Origin: UBA940 sp964464465
Lineage (GTDB): Bacteria; Bacteroidota; Bacteroidia; Bacteroidales; Rikenellaceae
DNA length: 10,842 nucleotides
Assembly: GCA_964464465.1 (NCBI GenBank)
Contig: CAYXGF010000055.1
Coordinates: forward strand, 1-10,842
Reading direction: 5' to 3'
In this document: positions 1 to 7,082 of the stretch, in pieces
Position numbering within the stretch: the first letter of the stretch is position 1
Layout: each line of letters starts with the position of its first letter
Made by a program: the position numbers and the translations under genes
Notes under the pieces: generated by a model
Told to the model about the DNA's origin: nothing
Seen by the model: only the letters and a program-made list of their open reading frames with translations
Databases searched by the model: none

Positions 1-646
1 GCATTTCGTTCTGGGCCGTTTCCAGAGAGATGCACCCAAGAACGCTCGCCGTCTCGATTCGTTTTGCGGCTCTGGATTCGCCGTGTCCGGCGGAGAAACC
101 GTTGTTAAGGATTTTGTCCAGCGGATGCTGTACGCATGTGAGTGACTTGGTGGGGTAGTAGTCCTTGTCGTGAATGTGGATATACCCGTTCTTGACCGCG
201 TCGAGCACCTGTTCGTCGAGCAGATAGTCGTCGACGAACGGCTTGGTGGTCTCGCTGGCGAACTTCATCATCATGCCGGCCGGAGTGTCGGCGTTCATGT
301 TCGCATTCTCGCGGGTGATGTCGTTGGATTTGGTATTGATTATTTCAAGAAATATGTCGCGTGTCTTGGCCTTTCGGGCTATGCTGCGCTGATTGCGGTA
401 TGCGATATATTTCTTGGCGACCTCCTTGCGGCTGGACGCCATCAGCTCCATCTCCACCGCGTCCTGGATCTCTTCCACGCTCATCTGCTCCTTGCCCTGA
501 CACGATATGCGGTCGGTTATGCGGCGTATAAGCTCCGCATCCTCGCCCTGCGGCGTGTGCAGCATGGCCTTGCGTATGGCCGCGATGATTTTTTCCTCGT
601 TGAATCCGACGACGCGTCCGTCTCGTTTGATGACTGTCTGAATCAT
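1..646 (-). CDS. nrdD: Anaerobic (class III) ribonucleoside-triphosphate reductase, 5' part
   Basis: This gene encodes the large subunit of the oxygen-sensitive glycyl-radical enzyme that reduces ribonucleoside triphosphates to deoxyribonucleotides. The ATG at 646 begins MIQTVIKRDGRVVGFNEEK, the typical start of an ATP-cone domain (about residues 3-90) that senses ATP/dATP. It is followed by the NrdD catalytic-domain signatures TRENANMNADTPAGMM (111-126), GYIHIHDKDYYPTKSLTCVQHPLD (154-177, read in two pieces: GYIHIHDKDYY and SLTCVQHPLD) and GFSAGHGESRAAKRIETASV (183-202). About 215 codons are visible; the C-terminal part with the glycyl-radical site lies beyond base 1, as would any nrdG activase gene. 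The leader carries a cobalamin riboswitch, so expression should fall when B12 is plentiful. This fits a B12-independent enzyme that backs up a B12-dependent class II reductase elsewhere in the genome. No strong Shine-Dalgarno site is seen, as is usual in this phylum. Confidence 0.95.
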   Translation of the reverse strand, partial: MIQTVIKRDGRVVGFNEEKIIAAIRKAMLHTPQGEDAELIRRITDRISCQGKEQMSVEEIQDAVEMELMASSRKEVAKKYIAYRNQRSIARKAKTRDIFLEIINTKSNDITRENANMNADTPAGMMMKFASETTKPFVDDYLLDEQVLDAVKNGYIHIHDKDYYPTKSLTCVQHPLDKILNNGFSAGHGESRAAKRIETASVLGCISLETAQNEM

Positions 647-783
647 AGTTATGTCGTTTTTTGTTGTTTTCGCAGTTTGCAACGGTCCGGCTGTGCGGCG
701 TAAATGGATTTTCCCGTCGCAAAAAAAGACAGGAAAGCATCACATTGTACGTTACCGCTTTTATCCCGAAAGTGCATAACGTG

Positions 784-950
784 TCAGACCGGCGGCAGGT
801 TTTCTGACTTGTTCCGATTTCGCCTCCTTCCCGGCTCCGAACGGCCAGTGGATTTATGTGTGCGAATCGCTTCCTGGTTGGAAGTTAAGAACTTACAGCA
901 GCGGGAACTGTTGCCGATTTTCACGGCATTCCCTTTCCGGGGAAGTCTGA
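784..950 (-). promoter_or_regulatory. Adenosylcobalamin (B12) riboswitch in the nrdD leader
   Basis: Read on the minus strand, this leader contains the hallmark cobalamin-riboswitch blocks in the right order: AAAGGGAATGCCGTGAAAAT (core of the J6/3-P3 region), CGGCAACAGTTCCCGCTGCTGTAAG (about 897-921, given by its ends CGGCAACAG and GCTGCTGTAAG), a TCCACTGG box near 846-853, and GAAAACCTGCCGCCGG near the 3' end. The closing P1 stem is TCAGAC (945-950) pairing with GTCTGA (784-789). The element sits about 140 bases upstream of the nrdD start. Riboswitches of this class switch genes off when the coenzyme is bound. The expression platform between 647 and 783 holds a run of seven T on the minus strand (721-727), but I could not see a convincing terminator stem, so control at translation initiation is equally possible. 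Confidence 0.95.
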
Positions 951-952
951 GT

Positions 953-967
953 ACGTAAACAAAGATA
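953..967 (-). promoter_or_regulatory. Probable nrdD promoter (-7 box)
   Basis: TATCTTTG (967 to 960, minus strand) matches the Bacteroidota -7 consensus TAnnTTTG exactly. Transcription from it would start around 953-956, just before the P1 stem of the riboswitch at 950, which is where a riboswitch transcript should begin. No good -33 TTG is found at the usual spacing, so the call rests on the -7 box and position. Confidence 0.55.
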
Positions 968-1136
968 TGCAAATCGCGGGTCGCGGACGTGTGTTTTCCG
1001 CAAGTAATTATCAACACACAATCAACAACGATTTTTTCTCGTTAATGTAGAGGCGAATATGGATGTGCGGTTTTGATTTTTAAATATTTTTTATAACTTG
1101 CACTTCGGAAAATTCAGCCGAAAAGATATTTGCTTT

Positions 1137-3308
1137 ATGACGGAAGAGATGATTAGGGAGCGGTATGCTAAATTGATGGACATGTGCGCCGGGACGTACA
1201 GCGAGCATAGCGTGCGGATGATAAGTTCGGCTCTGGCGGAGGCGTCGGAAATCATGGCCGGTCTGGAACGTTATGACGGTTCGCCGCTTATCGAGCATTC
1301 CGTGCGTACGGCCGAGATAGTCGTATCCGAAATAGGCCTTGGACGCAATTCGGTGATATCCACTATTTTCCATGATGCCGTGCGGCTCGGGCTGATGACG
1401 GCCGAACAGGTAGGCGAGCAGTACGGCGCGTCGTGCACCGCTATTATAAAGGGACTTTGCAATATATCCGACATACATCCCAAAATATCGGAGCATCAGG
1501 CCGAGAATATCCGTGAGTTGATAATATCCTATTCCACCGACCCGCGAGTCATTCTGATAAAACTCGCCGACAGGCTCGAAGTGATGCGCATGCTGGATAT
1601 ATTTCCGGAGGGCAAGCGGCGCAAAAAGAGCTGGGAGAGCCTTAATCTCTATGCTCAGATTGCGCACAAACTCGGCCTCTATACCCTGAAAAGCGAACTG
1701 GAAGACCTGTCGCTGAAATATCTCGAACCTCACGATTACGATTATATCGTTGCGAAGCTGAACGAAGGTGCGTTGGAGCGCGAGAAGTTCATATCCCGTT
1801 TTCTCGAACCGATAGAGGAGAAACTTCGGGCCGCGGGATTGAAGTATCACATTAAGAGCCGTACCAAATCCGTCTATTCCATATGGAACAAGATGAAGAA
1901 GGGGAAAATATCCTTCGACGAGGTGTATGACATCTTCGCACTGCGCATAATTCTTGACTGCCCTAAGGAGCAGGAGAAACCGGCCTGCTGGAATGTGTAT
2001 TCCATCGTTACGGATTTCTATACTCCCAATCCGGACAGATTGCGCGACTGGATATCCATACCGAAATCGAACGGCTATGAGTCGCTGCATACTACGGTTG
2101 TCACCCAGGACGGTCACTGGGTGGAGGTGCAGATTCGTACCGAACGTATGGACGAGGTGGCCGAGCGAGGCATTGCGGCGCATTGGAGATACAAGGGCGT
2201 GAACCAGGGCGGACTGGGAAGCGAGGAGTGGCTTGCTCGCCTGCGTTATCTTATCGAAACAACCGATACACATGAATTGAGCAAAACGTTCGATTCCAAG
2301 CTGTCATCGAAGGAGATATTCGTGTTCACTCCGTCCGGCGATTTGAAGAAGCTGCCGGAGGGGGCCACGCTGCTCGATTTCGCTTTCAACATACATTCCA
2401 ATCTCGGAGCCACATGTATCGGAGGTCGAGTTAACAAGCGTAATGTTCCTATAAAACATGTGCTTAAAAACGGAGATATTGTCGAGATATTGACATCCAA
2501 GACTCAGAAGCCCAAGGCAGACTGGCTGTCGATTGTCCGGACAGCACGTGCGAAAAACAAAATCAAGGCTTTTCTTCGTGAGGAGGCTGCCAAAATGGCG
2601 AATCTGGGCCGCGAGGAGTTGGAGCGGAAAATCAAGAACTGGAAAATCGCAGTGCCGATAGACGATGCGGTCAATATTCTGTGTAAGTATTACAAACTGC
2701 GCACGGGGACAGATGTTTACGAGCGGATATATAAACAGAAGATAGAACTGTCGGCCGTCAAGGATATTCTTCAACGCTACCTGAACGGCGAGCAGCAGGA
2801 GGAGTCTCGTCCGGCCTCTTCCAAACGTGTGACTTCGATAAAGGCCAAAGGCGGCGACGCGCTGGTGATAGACGACCGTATCGGCAACATCGAATATAAG
2901 TTCGCCAAGTGCTGCAATCCGATTTTCGGGGATGATGTTTTCGGATTCGTGACAGTTAACTCTGGTATAACCATTCATCGAAGTGATTGCCCGAATGCTT
3001 TGAGAATGAAGGAATTCTATCCTTACAGAGTCATGCCGGCCAAGTGGCGCGACACTGCTTCGCAGGGGGCGTTCCAGGTGTCTATACGCGTGGTCGCGGA
3101 AGATACTACCGGAATGCTGAATCATATTACAGATATTATAAATCAGGAACTCAAACTCAATATCCGTTCGGTGAATATGTCTTCGCGCGACGGAGTGGTT
3201 AACGGCGTCATCAATATCGAGGTTCCGAACAGCGGAGTTGTCGATACGGTGATATATAAAATCCTTAGGGTAAGAGGCGTGCAGAAAGCATACCGTGTAA
3301 ATAAATAA
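1137..3308 (+). CDS. relA: Long RelA/SpoT-family (p)ppGpp synthetase with degenerate hydrolase domain
   Basis: Makes the stringent-response alarmone (p)ppGpp from ATP and GTP/GDP. The 723-residue protein has the full long-RSH order: HD domain (about 30-180), synthetase (about 230-360), TGS (393-452), helical linker, zinc-finger/CC motif KCC (591-593) with HRSDCPN (614-620), and C-terminal ACT (about 645-719). Synthetase residues are present: RTKSVYSIWNKM, YDIFALRI (Asp 265), NGYESLHT (312-319), EVQIRT (Glu 330). In the HD domain R45, H54, H79, D80 and D145 are kept, but the HDxxED motif reads HDAVRL, so both acidic residues needed for hydrolysis are lost, and KLADRLHNMR reads KLADRLEVMR. I infer synthesis without, or with little, hydrolysis. 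ATG at 1137 is preferred; an in-frame TTG at 1098 would add 13 untypical residues and overlaps a weak promoter-like stretch (TTTTG 1071-1075, TATAACTTG 1092-1100). It is divergent from nrdD and convergent with rnpB; no terminator is evident after it. Confidence 0.93.
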   Translation: MTEEMIRERYAKLMDMCAGTYSEHSVRMISSALAEASEIMAGLERYDGSPLIEHSVRTAEIVVSEIGLGRNSVISTIFHDAVRLGLMTAEQVGEQYGASCTAIIKGLCNISDIHPKISEHQAENIRELIISYSTDPRVILIKLADRLEVMRMLDIFPEGKRRKKSWESLNLYAQIAHKLGLYTLKSELEDLSLKYLEPHDYDYIVAKLNEGALEREKFISRFLEPIEEKLRAAGLKYHIKSRTKSVYSIWNKMKKGKISFDEVYDIFALRIILDCPKEQEKPACWNVYSIVTDFYTPNPDRLRDWISIPKSNGYESLHTTVVTQDGHWVEVQIRTERMDEVAERGIAAHWRYKGVNQGGLGSEEWLARLRYLIETTDTHELSKTFDSKLSSKEIFVFTPSGDLKKLPEGATLLDFAFNIHSNLGATCIGGRVNKRNVPIKHVLKNGDIVEILTSKTQKPKADWLSIVRTARAKNKIKAFLREEAAKMANLGREELERKIKNWKIAVPIDDAVNILCKYYKLRTGTDVYERIYKQKIELSAVKDILQRYLNGEQQEESRPASSKRVTSIKAKGGDALVIDDRIGNIEYKFAKCCNPIFGDDVFGFVTVNSGITIHRSDCPNALRMKEFYPYRVMPAKWRDTASQGAFQVSIRVVAEDTTGMLNHITDIINQELKLNIRSVNMSSRDGVVNGVINIEVPNSGVVDTVIYKILRVRGVQKAYRVNK

Positions 3309-3358
3309 AGGAAATTATATACGATTTATAGTTGTGAACTTGGGCGTAAGCGCGCGGA

Positions 3359-3452
3359 CCGGAGCCTCGTACTGTCGCACGCCTCTCTACGTTTTAAAAG
3401 CAGAGAGTTCTCGGCGCTGTCTTTACGGTTCAGATGAACCGTACGGGCCGGA
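3359..3452. other. Hairpin-rich non-coding stretch downstream of rel
   Basis: Beside the repeat element are two more clear inverted repeats: CTCTCT (3383-3388) with AGAGAG (3402-3407), enclosing TTTTAAAA, and a perfect 8-bp stem TACGGTTC (3424-3431) with GAACCGTA (3436-3443) around an AGAT loop. An 11-bp direct repeat CCGGAGCCTCG occurs at 3359-3369 and 3448-3458. No T-run follows the stems, so they are not simple terminators. A structured RNA or part of the neighbouring repeat element are both possible; no tRNA fold was found. Confidence 0.4.
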
Positions 3453-3575
3453 GCCTCGCCCCGCGAAAGGCCCGCTATCCGGCGTGCCTTTCGCAGTCTC
3501 CGCCCGCTATCCATACATTAAAAAATGCCAGGAAGCCTCCTGGTACTTAAATTATTTCCCGTTGTTGGATTGTAA
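3453..3575 (-). repeat. Diverged copy of an intergenic repeat element
   Basis: Read on the minus strand, this stretch shares its order of blocks with the element at 7083-7220 on the plus strand: AACAACGGG, then AAGTACC, GGAGGC, TTTTTTAATGTATGGATAG (3525 to 3507; the other copy has one G for A and one T fewer), then TGCGAAAG, AGCGGGCCTTTCGCGGGGCGAGGC. The last block matches the second copy at all but about two positions and one inserted base. GCGAAAGGC (3463-3471) and GCCTTTCGC (3486-3494) form a perfect 9-bp stem. It lies between the convergent rel and rnpB genes and directly follows rnpB in that gene's direction. No credible reading frame covers it. The family is not one I recognise. Confidence 0.65.
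3520..3543 (-). terminator. Possible back-up terminator after rnpB
   Basis: On the minus strand CCAGGA, loop GGCT, TCCTGG (3543 to 3528) is followed by CA and six T (3525 to 3520). This is a short but standard intrinsic-terminator shape downstream of the rnpB 3' end. It falls inside the left arm of the repeat element; the related copy near 7111 has lost the stem, so the shape may be incidental. Confidence 0.4.
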
Positions 3576-3597
3576 AGTTGTGTATAGATACCTGAAT

Positions 3598-3974
3598 AAA
3601 AAAAGCAGCAGGAACTATAAGCCGGGTTCCGTATCCGCCCGGAAGCGGATTTCCGCCATTTATCTGAAATTACGGTTGCCCGTAATTTTTAGCAACCTAC
3701 CCCTCGACATCGGACGGGCAGTCCTTAGTAGCTGTCGATATATTTGGTCTTGCAACCCGTCAGGCGTACTGCCGGAAAATGTCGCCATTTCCGCGGTGGG
3801 CTCTTACCCCGCCTTTTCACCCTTGCCTCGCTCGTATGCGCGGCGGTTGTTCTCTGTTACGTTGCCTATACCCTTACGGACATCTTTCTGTTAGGAAGGA
3901 CGGCGCCCTGTGTTGCCCGGACTTTCCTCACACCACTTTATTAAAGCGGCGAGCGGCGGAACGTTCCTGCTGAG
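3598..3974 (-). ncRNA. rnpB: RNase P RNA (bacterial type A)
   Basis: The catalytic RNA of ribonuclease P, which trims the 5' leader from precursor tRNAs. On the minus strand the universally conserved blocks appear in order: GAGGAAAGTCCGGGC (3929 to 3915), ACAGAGAACA (3857 to 3848), AGGGTGAAAAGG followed by GGTAAGAGCCCACCG (3823 to 3794), and GAACCCGGCTTATAG (3629 to 3615). The ends close a perfect 10-bp P1 helix, CAGCAGGAAC (3972 to 3963) with GTTCCTGCTG (3615 to 3606), and the P1 3' strand runs straight into seven T (3604 to 3598), which should serve as the terminator. The length of about 377 bases is normal for the type. Long reading frames seen on the opposite strand here are not genes. 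The protein partner gene rnpA is not in this window. Confidence 0.97.
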
Positions 3975-3977
3975 CGG

Positions 3978-3985
3978 CAAAAATA
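3978..3985 (-). promoter_or_regulatory. rnpB promoter (-7 box)
   Basis: TATTTTTG (3985 to 3978, minus strand) fits TAnnTTTG exactly and lies a few bases before the P1 helix of rnpB, so the transcript would start at the mature 5' end. The -33 region is weak (TGTTTAG about 17 bases further upstream). Confidence 0.6.
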
Positions 3986-4047
3986 TGAAAAAAATCTCTA
4001 AACACCTCCTGCTGTTCGGTTTTTAGGTGCTTTTTTGCTGCGACGTA

Positions 4048-4077
4048 TTGTCGAACGGAATAATATTATTATATTTG
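4048..4077 (+). promoter_or_regulatory. Promoter of the BACON lipoprotein gene
   Basis: TTG (4048-4050), 19 bases, then TATATTTG (4070-4077): an essentially perfect Bacteroidota promoter. A transcript would begin near 4083 and have a leader of about 60 A/T-rich bases before the ATG at 4145. It is divergent from the rnpB promoter about 60 bp away. Confidence 0.75.
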
Positions 4078-4144
4078 CGAAATAGTTATATGATTATAGC
4101 TATTTAAGTATTCTTTATTTATTAATTCTAAAAAACACACTGAA

Positions 4145-6778
4145 ATGAGCAAGCCAAGACTCAGAATTTTTGGGAAGGCCGGAGTTTCCGCTCTTCTCGC
4201 TTCGTTGGCATTGTTGCTGTCCGGTTGCAAGGACAACAATGATCCCGATGGAGGCGCACCGTACATCGATTTGTCGGTTGAGTCACTCGAATTCTCGGAT
4301 GAGGGTGGCAACAAATCGTTCAACATCGATTCCAATTGCGATTGGGCTATTACGACAGACCAGGCATGGTGCCGTGTAGCTACCGGCAACAAGACCGGTT
4401 CCGGTAAAAAGAACAACATTGCCGTTACATGTTCGCAGAATGACAGTGATGACAGCCGTGAGGCTATCCTTACTGTAAAATGTCCTTCGAACCCGAGCAT
4501 TTCGAAAGACATTGCGATTCTTCAATTGGGCCGTGCTACGTCGGTTACGGTTTCCAAGACCGAAATCGAAGTGGATGCAAAGCCTGCGACCGTAGAGATT
4601 ACGGTGACTGCCAACGCTGACTGGAAAATAGTGAAACCTCAGGCCGATACATGGTACAGCATCGAGCCGCAGGACGGAAAAGCCGGTGACGTTTCGACAA
4701 AGGTGGCTGTCGTGTTCGAGCAGAACGAGACTACCGAAGCACGCAAATCGAGCTTCGATGTAGAGTTCGTAGACAATCAGACCAAGGAGACCAAGAAGGT
4801 GACCGTGAACGTATCCCAGAAGGCAATCGTAGCATCTGTCGCCCTGTCGGAAAACAAGATAGAGCTTCTGTATGCCGACGCTGCCGAGGAGGAAATCACG
4901 CTGACGGTTCAGGGTGCATGGAAAGCCGTTGTTGCTGAGAACGACGGATGGGTATCCGTTGACCCGGCCGAGGGTGTTTCCGGCGAGTTCACTGTTAAAG
5001 TCTCTATGGAGGCAAATACCGCTGAGGCATCGCGTACCGCCAGCATCAAGTTCGTTTCGATGGACAAGGCCGAGGCTACGCTTACCGTTACTCAGTCGGG
5101 TCTTGCTCCGAAAGTGATATTCGAGGAGGAGACCATCAGCATCGCTCCGTCGAATGTTTCAGAGAAAGTCACTTTCTCTGCCAACTATGCTTGGACCGCT
5201 TCTACCGACGATGAGTGGCTGAGCGTAGAGCCTGCATCGGGTGAGGCTGGCGAAGCATGCGAAATCACTGTTACCGCTGTTAAGAATACCGGCGCTGAGA
5301 GAGTCGGCAAAGTTAGCATCGAGTGCGGCAAGGAAGGCAGCAAAATCACTGCTACGCTCAATGTGATTCAGGATGCTTACGACGGTGAGGATTTGAGCGA
5401 GAAAGGAACTTCGAACTGTTACATCGTTAACAAGCCGGGCGCTACGTTCAAGTTCAACGCTACCGTGATGGGTAACGGCAAAGCCGACATAGAGCGCAAT
5501 ATCATCGTGGAAAAACTGTCGCCTGCCGACTGCGATGAGTTGTGGCGCGACAATTCGAGAGCTATCGTTACCGATATCAAATACAAGAACGGTTACGTCA
5601 GCTTCAAGACTCCCGATCCGCTTGTACCGGGTAACGTGGTTATCGCTGCATACGACGCTTACGGAACCATCATCTGGTCATGGCACCTCTGGGTAGACAA
5701 CTACGACGAGAATGAAGTGACCTATCCGATTACTTATACCGACGATTATGTTCCTGCTCAGCCGACAACTTTCATGAGCCGTAATATCGGTGCGTTGAGC
5801 GACGGTACTGCCGGAACAAGAGAGGATGTCATCAAATCTTACGGTATGATGTATCAGTGGGGACGTAAGGACCCGTTCCTGAGTGCTAACGCCACTTTCG
5901 TTCCGAATGGACAGCACGCAGAGTCGAAGGCCATGTACGATGCAAACGGCGATCAGATTTACACTTCCGGTCCATGGTGCGACGAGGGTGTGAATACCGT
6001 CAGAATCGACCAGGGTATAATCGAGGAATTCGAATTCGACAAAGACGTTCAGAACTCTATCCGCTACTCTATCGAGAACCCGACAACTTATATGCTTAGC
6101 TGGAAAGACGCTCCCGAAGATATGGTTGCTACCGAAGAGGGTAAAAATACGTATGAGAATGCATTCAAGAGCCGCTGGTGTTATGTCCCCGTAGAAGATG
6201 TAAAGAATGAGATATTCGCAAACTATCTCTGGGGTAACGCTTACGGATACGATTCGGACGAATACGGTATCAAGACTATCTACGACCCGTGTCCGCTGGG
6301 ATGGAGAGTTCCGGACCGCAATGCATGGAGGTTTGCAACCAAGGGCGGCAGTTACGGATGGGCGCAAGATAACATTCTGAATGCAGCCGAAGTTTACAAT
6401 TACGATAAGAATAATGCGGATAACTGCAAATATCTGGACTACAAATGGGGATTCCATCTGTGTACAGGCGGTGAAGGCGGCGAGCCTCTGATGTTCTTGC
6501 CGGCAGCCGGTGCCCGTTCGTATTCGCAGGCCGAATTCTCCAACTGGGCTAACATCGGTGTTCTTGCTTCGTATTGGACCAACAGCCCGTATGGTGGCGG
6601 TGCTCTTTCGTACAAGCATTGTTATGCCGCACGTTTGGAAATAGCTGCCGGTCGTGGTAACGAAGACCCGGATGAGCATCCTACATACGACAAGGTCGGC
6701 GGTTATGTGAACACAGCGTCTTCGATGTGGACATCCGCCGGTATGCCTGTCCGTTGCGTGAAAGAAATAGAGGAGTAG
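4145..6778 (+). CDS. Secreted lipoprotein with four BACON modules and a FISUMP-type C-terminal domain
   Basis: An 877-residue exported protein, probably anchored on the outer membrane and surface exposed. Residues 1-28 form a lipoprotein signal peptide: basic start (KPRLRIFGK), hydrophobic stretch, lipobox LLSGC with Cys 28, then an acidic KDNNDPDG tail. Four tandem beta-sandwich repeats follow (about 39-130, 131-227, 228-319, 320-412), each with the BACON pattern of a W in the first half (CDWAI, ADWKI, GAWKA, YAWTA), a second W or Y plus V/I-x-P and G, and a closing VxQ strand. BACON modules are thought to bind carbohydrate or mucin. The C-terminal half begins TSNCYIVNKPGATFKFNA (422-439) and ends in a Fibrobacter-succinogenes-major-paralogue-like domain: SYGMMYQWGRKDPF (565-578), DPCPLGWRVPDRNAWRF (714-730), LPAAGARSY, SYWTNSPY, and GMPVRCVKE at the end. 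No catalytic motif is seen. It stands alone, with its own promoter and terminator, away from any SusC/SusD pair. Ligand unknown. Confidence 0.9.
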   Translation: MSKPRLRIFGKAGVSALLASLALLLSGCKDNNDPDGGAPYIDLSVESLEFSDEGGNKSFNIDSNCDWAITTDQAWCRVATGNKTGSGKKNNIAVTCSQNDSDDSREAILTVKCPSNPSISKDIAILQLGRATSVTVSKTEIEVDAKPATVEITVTANADWKIVKPQADTWYSIEPQDGKAGDVSTKVAVVFEQNETTEARKSSFDVEFVDNQTKETKKVTVNVSQKAIVASVALSENKIELLYADAAEEEITLTVQGAWKAVVAENDGWVSVDPAEGVSGEFTVKVSMEANTAEASRTASIKFVSMDKAEATLTVTQSGLAPKVIFEEETISIAPSNVSEKVTFSANYAWTASTDDEWLSVEPASGEAGEACEITVTAVKNTGAERVGKVSIECGKEGSKITATLNVIQDAYDGEDLSEKGTSNCYIVNKPGATFKFNATVMGNGKADIERNIIVEKLSPADCDELWRDNSRAIVTDIKYKNGYVSFKTPDPLVPGNVVIAAYDAYGTIIWSWHLWVDNYDENEVTYPITYTDDYVPAQPTTFMSRNIGALSDGTAGTREDVIKSYGMMYQWGRKDPFLSANATFVPNGQHAESKAMYDANGDQIYTSGPWCDEGVNTVRIDQGIIEEFEFDKDVQNSIRYSIENPTTYMLSWKDAPEDMVATEEGKNTYENAFKSRWCYVPVEDVKNEIFANYLWGNAYGYDSDEYGIKTIYDPCPLGWRVPDRNAWRFATKGGSYGWAQDNILNAAEVYNYDKNNADNCKYLDYKWGFHLCTGGEGGEPLMFLPAAGARSYSQAEFSNWANIGVLASYWTNSPYGGGALSYKHCYAARLEIAAGRGNEDPDEHPTYDKVGGYVNTASSMWTSAGMPVRCVKEIEE

Positions 6779-6802
6779 TTATTATTCCATATTTCAATAT
6801 TC

Positions 6803-6832
6803 AAGGCTCGACTTTTCAGTCGGGCCTTTTTT
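6803..6832 (+). terminator. Intrinsic terminator of the BACON lipoprotein gene
   Basis: AAGGCTCGAC, loop TTTTCA, GTCGGGCCTT (one T-G wobble) followed by a T-run to 6832. It lies 25 bases after the stop codon and closes a single-gene transcript. Confidence 0.85.
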
Positions 6833-7082
6833 ATTTGACATTTTATATGCGGTATGACACAGATGCCTTGCCGGTGGAATTATGCGTCTTGGTTGCATTA
6901 AATTTCTTGCAGCGGTCATGTCGTTATTGCAGGGTGTGGCTTGCCAAAGGGCATTGTCGTGGGGCAAGAGCCGCCAGAAGCCGCGGCTTGCTGAAAGGCG
7001 GTTCCGCAAGCTGCGATTCGCAGGGGTGTCACCTAGCCGATGTGAGTCGTATCGTATATAATTACCCAATTTTATAGTACGG
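6833..7082. other. Gene-free stretch with a G/C-rich hairpin cluster
   Basis: No convincing gene is found here. Within 6941-7023 several inverted repeats are packed together: TTGCC (6941-6945) with GGCAA (6963-6967); GCCGCC (6970-6975) with GGCGGT (6997-7002), enclosing the perfect palindrome AAGCCGCGGCTT (6978-6989); and CTGCG-ATT-CGCAG (7011-7023). No T-run follows. It could be a structured RNA, a protein-binding site or remnant DNA. Short frames on both strands run through the upstream terminator or lack recognisable features and are not called. Confidence 0.4.

Noticed and set aside
170..743. Open frames of 177 codons (plus) and 132 codons (minus)
   Set aside because: They are shadows of nrdD in other frames; nrdD has clear NrdD motifs but is open at the window edge.
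704..1017. Short open frames across the nrdD leader
   Set aside because: They overlap the cobalamin riboswitch, whose conserved blocks explain the sequence.
1080..2273. 397-codon open frame on the minus strand
   Set aside because: It lies wholly antisense to the rel gene, has no recognisable domain, and rel has unambiguous family motifs in the same bases.
3340..3520. tRNA gene in the gap after rel
   Set aside because: Despite several hairpins, no cloverleaf with a TTCRA loop and acceptor stem could be assembled.
3334..3894. 186-codon open frame on the plus strand, and two shorter ones to 3973
   Set aside because: They are antisense to the conserved RNase P RNA and the repeat element.
3998..4035. 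Hairpin CACCT/AGGTG followed by six T on the plus strand, as a terminator
   Set aside because: The stem is 5 bp with a 17-base loop and no plus-strand gene precedes it; it lies in the divergent promoter region of rnpB and the lipoprotein gene.
5678..6679. 333-codon open frame on the minus strand
   Set aside because: Antisense to the FISUMP-type half of the lipoprotein, with no recognisable domain.
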